Origin: Arcuatula senhousia
Taxonomy: Eukaryota; Mollusca; Bivalvia; Mytilida; Mytilidae
Length of the DNA: 64,000 nucleotides
Assembly (NCBI GenBank): GCA_963971305.1
Contig: OZ020313.1
Span: 19,975,260 to 20,039,259 of the forward strand
Direction of reading: 5' to 3'
Shown here: positions 34,501-46,500 of the stretch, piece after piece
How the letters are laid out: the number at the start of each line of letters is the position of its first letter
How positions within the stretch are numbered: position 1 is the stretch's first letter
The notes under the pieces: model-generated
What the model was told of the DNA's origin: nothing
What the model saw: the letters and a program-made list of their open reading frames with translations, nothing else
Databases searched by the model: none
Program-made: the position numbers and the translations under genes

Positions 34501-37500
34501 GACCAGATTTAAAATCCGACTTCCGGTTAAAAAATGGCGGCCATTTTACTACACCCGCGCCCCTTAGAAATGTGAACTTTGTCCGATTTCAATGAAATTT
34601 TATTTCTATACATATTTTATTGCACTGAATGGGAAGAAAAAGTATCCAAGGCGATTTTGGGCGACTTGTGTGTTGGCATCCCAACACAAATTATAGCTTG
34701 TTATTATGTCACTCCACATCGTGGATGTGACATGTTGTTATTCTACGTTTCTTCTTATTATTATTATTATTCCAATGATTTTGTCCGAGCGTTTTTGAGA
34801 AAACTACCGGACCAAAAGACTTGAAATTTTTAATGCACGTAGACTGTAGTCTCAATTTGTTTCTGAAACTTTTTTTTTAAAATCAAAGCAGCCATTTTTA
34901 AATTATATTGATTTTAAAATTTTAAATTTCCCATAGGTTTAACATTGGCTGGCAGAAAGCCAAGTTGGTATTGATTTTCTCAGTTAACATGCGTCGTCTG
35001 CTACAGGTAAATAATGAGTTTTGTCCAAAGCTTTTTAAGAAAACCACTTGATTAAATGTTTTGAAATTTATGGTATGCTTAGACTATAATTTAAAGTTTT
35101 ATCAATTTTTTTTTAAAATTGATCGAAGCAGGCATTTTTGAATTATCGCCAATTAAAGATTTTCTGTTTTTCCCATAGGATTAACATTGACTGGCAAAAT
35201 GCCAAGTTAGTATTGATTTTCTGTCAAGATAGCATCATTTCTATTTATAAACTTATCATTAAGATGACTCATGGAAAATTTTGATAGGACAAAGGTTAAG
35301 GTCATGATGACATATTATAGGTTAATTGAAAGGTTTAAAATTGACTGAAAACATGCTAGGTTTGTATTGATTTTCTGTCAACATGTGTCATCCTGATACA
35401 ATTATTTCTATTAATAAAATTATCATTGAGTAATACAAAGGTAAAGGTCATGATGACATATTGTTATTTATAAAGACAAGTTTGTATTGATTTTCTGTCA
35501 ACATCCAGTAATTTCTATTTGGGTTAAGGTCATGATGACATAATATAATCCATTAAAGAGCTTATAAAACTTTTAAAATCCCTTAGGTTAAATATGACAA
35601 GTTTGTATTGATTTTCTGTCAACATGTGTCATCCTGCTGCAGTAATTTCTATTAATATACCTTTCATTGAGTAATTCCTATAATGATGACTCATGGAAAA
35701 TTTTTGCTTGAACATAGGTAAAGGTCATGATGACATATCATAATTCAAAGAGCTTATAACATGTATTTAATTTACTTCACACACAAAGTGGAGTGACATC
35801 TGCTATTTCTTGAAATGGCATTTAAATCTAGTTCTTCTTCTTCTTCTTCTTCTTCTTCTTCCGCACTCTAAAAAACGCTTGTCCGTTTATAGCCGAAGAG
35901 ATGTGAAGACTGAGCTTCATGAAACTTTCCACAGTGAAAGGGCACATATCAGAGGTGTGCACAACGTTTTCGAAATTTTCAAAATGGCCACCGTTTCCGA
36001 GTAAACAGCGAAAGTTCATTATATAGGACATTGCTATATCTCGGTAACCTAGGTGGTGAGGACCTTGAAACTTGGTAGGATTATAGAGCTTGATGAGTAC
36101 TACAAAAATATGCAAAAAAAATTTGAAGCGATATTTACGGTTTTTCCGCAAAATGCGAAAATGTGAAATTTCAAAATCCAAGATGGCCGCCAAAATTTAA
36201 AAGTGCTTGGATTTTGATACAAATTAATATTCTGGTAGATTTTGATGTTGCGAGTAATACTCCACATACGAGGTGTCCATAAGTACTTCGAAATTTTTAA
36301 AATGGCCGCTTTTTAAAAGTAAATAACAAAAGTTCATTATATAGGACATTGTCATATCTCAGTAACCCAAGTGATGAGCACCTTGAAACTTTGTGGTATT
36401 ATAGAGCTTGATAAGTACTACAAAAATATTTAAAAAGTTCTAAAGAGATATTTACAGTTTTTTTCCATAAAATGCAAAAAGTAAAATTTCTAAATCCAAG
36501 ATGGCCGCCAAAATTTTAGAATCCTTTTATTTTTGATAAAAATTGGTATTCTGGTAGATTTTGATGTTGCGAGTAATATTCCACATTAGAGGTGTGCACA
36601 ACGTTTTCGGAACTTACAAAATGGCTGCCGTTTCTGAGTAAACAGCGAAAGTTCATTATATAGGACATTGCTTGACCTGAGTAGCCTAGGTGGTGAGGAC
36701 CTTGAATCTAGGTAGGATTTTAGAGCTTGATGAGTTCTATAAAACTGAAAAGGCAGTATTCTTGCTGCTTTAATGTACATCTGGTTCGTTTGGGGAACAT
36801 CTGTGACGGCTGCCGTCACAATCAGTCCTCGTTATTTTTACCTTTCAGCAAAATTTTAACATATGTACTTAACAAGATGACAATTTAAATAAGTTTGCAT
36901 TTTACAAAAAGTTTAACTTACACATTGTGTGGATTCATCTCCAGCACACATTAGTGTATTTTATACTTACACATAGGATGGATTCATCTCCTACACACAC
37001 TAGTGTATGTTATACTTACACATAGGATGGATTCATCTCCTGCACACACTAGTGTATTTATACTTAAACATTATGTAGATTCATCTCCAGCAAACCCTAA
37101 TGTATTTAGACTTACACATTGTGTAGATTTATCTCCAACACACTAGTGTATTTAGACTTACACATTGTGTAGATTTATCTCCAACACACTAGTGTATTTA
37201 TACTTACACATTGAGTAGATTCATCTCCAGCACACACTAGTGTATTATTTTCCACTGTTGGGTGAGGTAGTAACAGGGATTTACTAAGTAATGTTTGTGT
37301 TCTCCCTGCATGGAATGTTTGTACGATATCACACGAGCAAGACATGTCCAATGCTGTCGGATCAGCACTTATATTTAAATAGTTTAATTCACACAGTTGA
37401 TGTCTAACTGTAGGGTGTTTCTGTGAGGGTTTAAAACTACATAGTAAATTTCTCGTAGCTGGTTCAAAACACTGACTTGATAAATTACCTGCAAAAATAG

Positions 37501-40500
37501 ACAACATAAAAAGCAAGATTTTTATCATTCTATAATACATATTAAAAATTGTAGAAGCATACATTTTTTGCAATAAAAAGCAGTAAAAAACCCAAACAAA
37601 TATTCTAATTTGTTTTAATTCACAAAATATGAATTAATCTGTTTATCACAATGTTCACTAACTAATGAGAAAAATCTGAAAACCTTACAGCAGTGTTATA
37701 CTATTATATATTCTTCTGAAAGACAAGACCATGTTGTGATAAACAAGAGGCTCCCAGGAGCCTGAATCGCTCACCTGGTCTTAATGTCAACCCTTTGAAG
37801 ACTTTTGTATAGCTAAATGAGCTGAATGTTTAAGCAATAAAAAGCTTTTCTCTATCTGCAATAGTTTTCATTCCAAAGCAAAAAACACTATTTTTCACCT
37901 TTAAAGGGCCATAATTCCTTAAAGGGGTCATCTGACAACTTCGACCCTAAAAAGACTTTTGTAGAGCTAATTAAGCTGAACATTTAAGCAAGCAACATCT
38001 TTTCTCTATCTGCAAAAGTTTTCTATCTTTAGGCCAAAAACACTATTTTTTGCCTTTAAGGGGTCATCTGGCAACTTTGACCCTATGGAAACTTTTGTAG
38101 AGCTAAATGAGCTGAACATTTAAGCAAGCAACAAATTTTCTCTATCTGCAATAGTTTTCATTCCATAGGCCAAAAACACTATATTTTGCCTTTAAGGGGC
38201 CATAACCCCTATGAGGGGTCATCTGACAACTTTGACCCTATGGGGACTTTAGTAGAGCTAAATGAGCTGAACATTTAAGCAAGCAACAGCTTTTCTCTAT
38301 CTGCAATAGTTTTCATTCTATAGGCCAAAAACACTATTTTTTGCCTTAAAGGGGTTGTAACCCCTATAAGGGGTCATCTGACAACTTCAACCCTGTGGAG
38401 GCTTGTGTAGAGCTAAACGAGCTAAACATTTAAGCAAGCAACAAATTTTCTCTATCTGCAATAGTTTTCATTCCATAGGCCAAAAACACTATATTTTGCC
38501 TTTAAGGGGCCATAACCCCTATGAGGGGTCATCTGACAACTTTGACCCTATGGGGACTTTAGTAGAGCTAAATGAGCTGAACATTTAAGCAAGCAACAGC
38601 TTTTCTCTATCTGCAATAGTTTTCATTCTATAGGCCAAAAACACTATTTTTTGCCTTTAAAGGGGTTGTAACCCCTATAAGGGGTCATCTGACAACTTCG
38701 ACCCTATGGAGGCTTGTGTAGAGCTAAACGAGCTAAACATTTAAGCAAGCAACAGCTTTTCTCTATCTGCAATAGTTTTCATTCTATAGGCCAAAAACTC
38801 TATTTTTTGCCTTTAAGGGGCCATAACCCCTATAAGGGGTCATCTGACAACTTTGACCTTATGGAGGCTTGTGTAGAGCTAAACGAGCTAAACATTTAAG
38901 CAAGCAACAGCTTTTCTCTATCTGCAATAGTTTTCATTCTATAGGCCAAAAACTCTATTTTTTGCCTTTAAGGGGCCATAACCCCTATAAGGGGTCATCT
39001 GACAACTTTGACCTTATGAAGACTTTTGTAGAGCTAAATGAGCTGAACATTTAAGCAAGCAACAGCTTCTCTCTAGCTGCAATAGTTTTCATTCCATAGG
39101 CCAAAAACATGAAAAAATGCTATTTTTCACCTTTAAGGGGCCGTAACTCCCATAAGGGGTCATCTGACAACTTGGACTCAATGGAGACTTTTGTAGAGCT
39201 TTTGATGCTGAAGCAGCAGCGTGGCATCAGATTTCATCTATCTCTTATACTTTTTGATTTACAAGCCAAAAACAGTAGTCTGACCCCCCTGGTCTATTTT
39301 TAGCAACAGCGGCCATGATTTTCGACGAATCAAAAATCCCCACATCAGTTCTGTGGGGGATACCCTAAAGTACCACAAGACCAAATTTGGTTTGAATCTG
39401 TGCAGCTGTTTCAGAGGACAAGAAGTTTGAAGAAAAGTTAACGACGACGACGACGACGACGGACGCCAAGTGATGGCAATAGCTCACATGGCCTTTGGCC
39501 AGGTGAGCTAAAAAGTTGTTTACTTGTATCAATCTCTTACAAGCAAAAAAGATTTTTTTTTAAAGATCTGATTCAAAGTTCTTCATGTATCACCTTACCT
39601 TCCACAGGTAAAATATGCAGCTTATACTGGTCCTGTTTCTTTTCATAGAAGCTGACTTTGTCTAACTGTCCAACCAGTAAACCACCACACCTATAAGTGG
39701 AAAAGAAATCATTATTTTTATCTTCACATGAAATAGAAGTCTGATAGGAAAGAAGAACAATTTGATTGACAGGTGTTAATATTACTGCGCCAATTTAATT
39801 TACTGAATTTTTAATATTTTTATGTAAAAAATGTATTTTAATAAATTTTTGAGCCAAATATATTAAAAATGGGTCAAAGACAGAAATGGCCGGATTTCGT
39901 TTAACAGGAGGTATATGAGCAACAGACTTGAAATCATATCCCACGTTATGGGAGCCAATGCTGATGCTGCATACCAAATATCAAGAGGCTGTGATTGGTA
40001 GTTGCTGAGAAAACTGTTACGAAATTTTTTTATTATTGAACAATAATGTAAAAAATTAACACCATTTTTTAACCCGGATTTTCACTAGTGAAATCCAGCC
40101 AACAAATTGATTTATAAGTACTAGCTGTAATCATTTTTTGGTTTATAGAACAATAAACTAAAATTTAAATGGTGCACATTACTCATAATTCAATATGCAC
40201 CATGAAAAATTTAGTTTATGGTTAAATAAACCAAAAAAATATTACAGTAAATTCCTAATAAAAATGTTCACAAGAAAACATAACTTGCAGATATTGTAAA
40301 AATTGTAGGAAATTAAGGAATAGTTTTATTAAACTTTTAATTAACACAGCCTTAGGGAATACCAATATTTAACAAATGACCAAGGTATCGATTCACTCTA
40401 CAATACCAGTCTTCTGCAAAACATTTTACAGGACTTTCTAAAATCATGAAATTTTTGCCGTTTTTATTTTAGCAATTTCAAATACACCAAAATTTGCACC

Positions 40501-43500
40501 CCGTTTAAATAACCTGCTATATGTTATTTGAAGCAATATATTGAAAAAGTACAATCTATCAGATTAGGAAGAGTTCCATTTATGAAAGAAACAGAGGTAC
40601 CAAATGGGCATCCAAATGCTTAAAGTCTGAAAGGGCAGAGACAAAACCAGTAAACACCAATTAGAACAGGAAGAAAAAACAGACAACATAAAACATAGAA
40701 ATAGAAAAACAACTGAACGGCAATCAACAAGGCAAACTCAAGCCGTAACAAGAGTAAACTCATGTGCTCTGGAAGAGAATGCACATCCTGCTTGCTATAG
40801 CACACCCGTCCCTCTGCCTACCATCAATACAGTAAAGGAAGACGAAACAAAACCCTATGACAAACCAACATCTGCACTGATCTGAGAGATTGAAATCCCA
40901 TATTTGTTTATGAGCGCATGATGTCTTCCTTAAAATTTCTCAGTGAAGACAGCAACCGAGGAGCTGTCTAAGCAATTTTTGTGTCAGAGATGATGCTCTG
41001 CCAAGGAAATCCATGTAAGTCCTTCCAGCTTTGGAATAACAAATCAATTGTGATATGTAAACTCCATGAGCTGGAGCAGATGGAATGTTTCTACACAAGA
41101 AGGAAAAGCTGACGATTGGAAAGTTGAAGTCAGATTATAGGTGCACAGGGAGACAAAATGATGCCAACATTCCTAAATACCCTAAGGGATCAACTACTTT
41201 TTATGGGGAATACAAAATATTGGAACAAATGTTCATAAAACCAAACCATGATACTTATTTCTAGAATGGTGTGCATTACAAATACCTGAAAACTGCATTC
41301 ATATCTGTGGGGACATACTGAAGTGAGGCTACAGGTGATCTACTTCCCTCTGTGTTCAGTTCCTGCACATGCTCTGTTGTGTTACGAATGTCAAACTCTA
41401 ACACACGACCATTCTGCATGCCCACGTAGAAAAAGTTTCTATCATCTGCATTCCATACACAGCTCCATGAAGGCAACTGAGTTTCATATCTGAAAAGATG
41501 ATAAGAAGCAGCAAGGTAAACTAGAATGGCTGTCTTCCATGTATGTCTTAAAATATTTGGTAAACAGGAAGTGGATGAGTTGCGGGTATAAAATTGCTTT
41601 ACACCATACAGTACTATAGGAGGAAGCTACATGCCATATATCAAGGCTGTGACATGAAGTTGCCTGGCAAACAGTGACAGAAATTTTTGACAACAGATAG
41701 TGCAACCAGGTGACATAATAAATGACATATTTTAATACAATATAAAGGTAAATTTAAAACCTTATACATGCAATATATTTTATGTTTCTCAATGATTTCT
41801 TTTGTAAGTTAGCATCTAATTTCCAAATTTTAACTGACAATCTAACAAAATGTACATTAAGGCATACATTTTGTATTTGATGCTCCTATGCAATCAGAAA
41901 GTAAAACCAAGATCTGTTCTGATTAAATTTTCATGACAATTCCTTTACAGACAGAAATTGACAACATAGTCTAATTACTGCCTATATTATTGGCTGTTTT
42001 ATTTAATAGGGTGTTATTTTAGATAGGTTTCCTAATAATTACAGCATTACTGTTTTACTATCTTTTTATTGGTTCAAAAATAAAAGTTTATGAAAACTTA
42101 TTCCACATCTCATTTTCTTCTATTGGTGTATTTTACTGCCATCTATGTTATTATCTTGGTTGATAAACCTTTTCTATCTACGGACACTTGTAATACATAG
42201 TGGTTTCTTGATAAATGCAAAATAAATTTTTGTAATAACTAACTTTTGAAATTTTTATTTTGTGCAACATTTAATTGGTTAACAGAATATATCTATAAGA
42301 CTTACGTCTGAACAACAGTGTTACTGATAACGCTGGTCATTTTAACAGTTTTATCTAGAGCACAGCTTAGGAGAATGCCATCATCTACGTATGGATGGAA
42401 ACTGACGTCTCTGATGGTCTTACTGTGTATAGTCATGTACTGGGAGGTTTTAAAGTCTAGTGTACTAATCTGAAATAAACATAATACCATCATCTACGTA
42501 TGGATGGAAACTGACGTCTCTGATGGTCTTACTATGTATAGTCATGTACTGGGAGGTTTTAAAATCTAGAGTACTAATCTGAAATAAACATAATACCATC
42601 ATCTACGTATGGATGGAAACTGACGTCTCTGATGGTCTTACTATGTATAGTCATGTACTGGGAGGTTTTAAAATCTAGAGTACTAATCTGAAATAAACAT
42701 AATACCATCATCTACGTATGGATGGAAACTGACGTCTCTGATGGTCTTACTATGTATAGTCATGTACTGGGAGGTTTTAAAATCTAGAGTACTAATCTGG
42801 AAAATAATATTCTGACAAAATCAAGGAAAGCCCCTGCAGCAGAAAAATATATTTTATAATAATACTCAAAATGCCAACTTTGTGCTATATCACTGTATTA
42901 AAATATCAGATCTGTATCTCTTATAGTTTTGGAGTTAAGCATTGTTAGACAACTGATCAGGCAGAGTAAAACAAAATCTCAATGTGTGGTCTGGCAATCT
43001 TCCATTGAAGACGTATGTCACTTGTGTCCTAAATTAATCAGTAAACAGGAGTTATGGGCATAAAATTGCTTTACACCATATAGTACTATAAGAGAAAGCT
43101 ACATACCAAATATCAAGATATTGTGACATGTAGTTGCCAAGAAAACTGTGCTGGAATTTTTTGTGACGCTGCAGGACGACGGATGGTGCCAAAGTAACCC
43201 CTTTATGTTGCTTCTGCAACATGTTAAGTTGCAGGCGACATTAAATTCAAATACTATAATATCTGTGTTAAATGCATCTCAAAGCTCAATATATACTTAC
43301 ATACATGTATAACATCCTCACTCAGCAATGAGGTTGAATCATCTATTGATCAGTGTAAGCAAACTTCTTCTTTAAGACATACATCTACACTTAGGCATAG
43401 GTTTTTCTTTGTTTTGATACTATTAGACACTTTTGGTGTTACTTTTGTAAATATGATATTAAAATTCTATTTTTGGTTTTCAAATTATGGTAAGAGTACA

Positions 43501-46500
43501 CCTGTATGTAATTAGATTTGTTAGTTACCTGCCAAAGTCAGTGTTATTTTTTCACTATTCAACATGACTAAAAAAGCCCTATGTAGCAAATGTGGCATTC
43601 AACTTGAAAACTCACTCACTCACTTCAATAATAACATTTCTCTCACCTTTTTGATACCAAACCCAGGAAACAATGGACTGGCTGATGGCTGGGACACCAC
43701 TAGAGTTGCCACTGAGGGGCTGTAGGCCATTACTCGACAGTTACCTCCCTTCAATGAAAAAAAATAAGATTAAATTGTTGCTATAATAAGAGTAAGAGAC
43801 TAGTTATCATACATGAAAAGCAGGGTTTCCGCTGGCGTGGGCCACTTGGGCCATTGGCCCTATTTTTTCAATTCTGGCCACAAAAATATAATTTTGGCCC
43901 AACAAAGTGGCCCAAAATGTTGGTTCCGTATTTTGATCAACAATGTCATTTTCGTGTCATTCAAACTGACAACAAATTTCACTATGAAGCCCTATTTATT
44001 GATTTATGACCCAAGCTAACACCGTTAATTAACTGTCAATTGTGTAAAGGGTCAAAATAACAGGTGCTTGACCATCGCTGATTGATTTGGATTAATTGAT
44101 AGAAATCAATCATGAATGCAATATAATTGACCAATCAGGAGTAAGTTTATTTTTATATCAGCTGATTTACATGGCAATTCACGTGCTCTGACCATGTTGA
44201 CCAAATGATAAATATTCTTGTGTAAATATCAGAAAAAAACTTGAAGTAAACATAGATGAAAGGATTTACCTTCATGAAATTATTTTATTAAGATTATCCT
44301 GTAATCCAAACACATCCTTTTTCATGCATCAAATTGAGATCAGATGAAAGAACTTTGTTTACATAATTATTTACGATCTCTGTCTCCTCTGTAATATCCT
44401 CCTATTGATAGGAGCACCTCCATAACAGCAGAGAACTGTGGTTTAGTGGAGTTCCAATGATTGATTTTTTATTTTGTTAAGGTAGTAGGCCTGGGTGACC
44501 CCAAAATTTTCACAACAGTCAATTTTTCTAAAAGTTATATGCTGTTATTTACTAGTACAGATGCATAAAATAAACAAGTTTCAAGAGATTTCACCGTCTA
44601 GTTTCTCCGCTAGGGCACTGTAAAGTCTTATACATATGACCATTAAAAACCTTTGCGGACCTAAATGCCCTAATTTTAATTGAGGGGCTTATTTTCAAAA
44701 ATAGGTTTTAGAATAATCAATTTTTGGCGAATATGAAAAGTTATTGGGTGAGGCAATACAAATTCAACGCTTTGTTAATGATTTTTCATTTGTAATTACC
44801 AATACAATATAAATTATATTAAATTTTTGAAAAAATGGAACACAAAAGAACAGCTGGTGGGACAAAATTAAGCGATTTTTCTTAAAAGCTTTTCAGTTGT
44901 TTTTTAAGAAAAATAAACACTTTGTTAGTATCATGAAAATGCAACATTACACCAAAAATTAGACAAATTCACCGTCAATTTGTAAAGATATTTCATTTTA
45001 AAGGTATCATAGGCATACCAAAAATCAAGAGAATAGGGGTGAAATAATCTCAAATTAAAAAAAAAAAATGAATTAAAAACTGTCTTTTAATACACATTAC
45101 CATTAATTATGACTTATTTGTTCCATTTACGAAATATTTGAAACAATTTTGGTATTTTAATAATATTAGGGACATCATTTCTTCGGGGCGAGATAACCAT
45201 ATGCAACTTGGACCATACCAATTCATTTCCTTCCCCATACAAAATTTTCCCCAGCAGCAGACAACAAAATTTGACATGTAAACATTTTATCTGTCAGGTT
45301 TTTGTGATTTTCTGCATCTCAATGTAATGTTCTGACTATTGACATGAGAAAGTTGCTTTAGAAACCTGGCAGAAATAAGCATGGATATTCATTGTGTTGT
45401 GCTTTTGTTCAGGTAGGACTTTTTTATTATTCAATCATTGAATTTCATTCACTTTTAATATTAGATTAGAATTTTTAACTTACAAAGACTTGTTTTTAAA
45501 ATGTTATGATTTTGTTTTATTATGGAAATGCAAGGAAACATTATACACAGAAATGCTCTGAAAACAAAGCCTGATCAGCATCAACAAAATGTTTGGAAAA
45601 TAACTTGAATATAAAACATTCAAATGACCTCTGATCTGTTTGAAAGAGTTATGTCCCTTACCCCAGGTCTACTACCTTAAAACAAGTTTTTTTTTATTAT
45701 ATTATTTTTTTGCCCATTACATGTATAACAAAAACAAAAAATTCTAGACAGATCTGTAGTACGTTAAAAACACATTATGACAGTTTGTTAAATCTTAATA
45801 TGATTAACTATGATCAATTCAACAAATGTTTAAATATATATTATTAAACATAATAATAACTGTTGTAATCTGCGTGCTTTCCTTGGTACTGAAAATATAA
45901 TATTAATAATGATTTCCGGCTAAAACTAAAAAAAAATATTGGCCCAATGTCATTTATGTTGGCCCCAAAAATATGCATTTGGCCCAAGGGATGGCCCAAA
46001 GAAAAATACACCCAGAGGAAACCCTGAAAAGACAATCCAATTTTACATCTGTTAATTTTAAACAATACATGTAAACAAGAATATGGGATGGAAAAAGTAA
46101 CAGACACAAATACTATATGCCCCCTATTTTGGTAGATGGGGCATAAAAATGACTAGCAGTAAGCTTTAAATATTCAGAAAGTTTTCAAATAGAGTTATTG
46201 TTGTATTATTTTGGCACTATAGTCAGTTGCTGTGTGGATTTTCTTTAAGACATGGATTTGCAGTTGTTGTTTTCTGTTTTTGAGGTGGTAATCATAACTA
46301 ATAAAGAATTGAGACCCTCATCAAAATTTTACTGCACCAAGTCAGAACTATGAAAGTTTTTTTTTCTTTTTAATGAGATGTGAAATAGGTGTTCACATGA
46401 CAACTTTCATACATGTACATGTATATCAGCAGAAATTTCTAAATCAAATTTAAACAACCAGCAGCCTTCAATGTGACCAGTTGTCGCTGCTCAGGAAAAT

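Larger units (their letters stand above)
33082..36797 (-). mobile_element. Family A element (outermost of a nested set)
   Basis: The plus-strand left end is the hairpin TGTTCCCCAAACGAAGTG / TGGGAACA at 33082-33111. The right end GTTTGGGGAACAT at 36785-36797 is the complement of the hairpin arm. Read on the minus strand: 5' subterminal arm, body (35870-36780, with two or three ~290-bp units carrying 'GTTCATTATATAGGACATTG'), (TTC/TTA)n, 3' hairpin. B and C elements occupy the simple-repeat tract near the hairpin. Confidence 0.7.

Noticed and set aside
33480..34600. Three 64-codon ORFs starting [10 protein letters not shown]
   Set aside because: One per B-family body in a non-autonomous element. 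No homology recognised, and the GCGGCC-rich stretch simply lacks stops.
38403..39054. Repeated 61-codon ORFs ([13 protein letters not shown])
   Set aside because: Each spans one 155-bp F1 unit plus part of the next. Incidental frame in non-coding repeats.
42484..42796. Three extra exons encoding [10 protein letters not shown]
   Set aside because: They lack a donor, and splicing into them yields a stop in the next copy. Treated as an exon-derived minisatellite.
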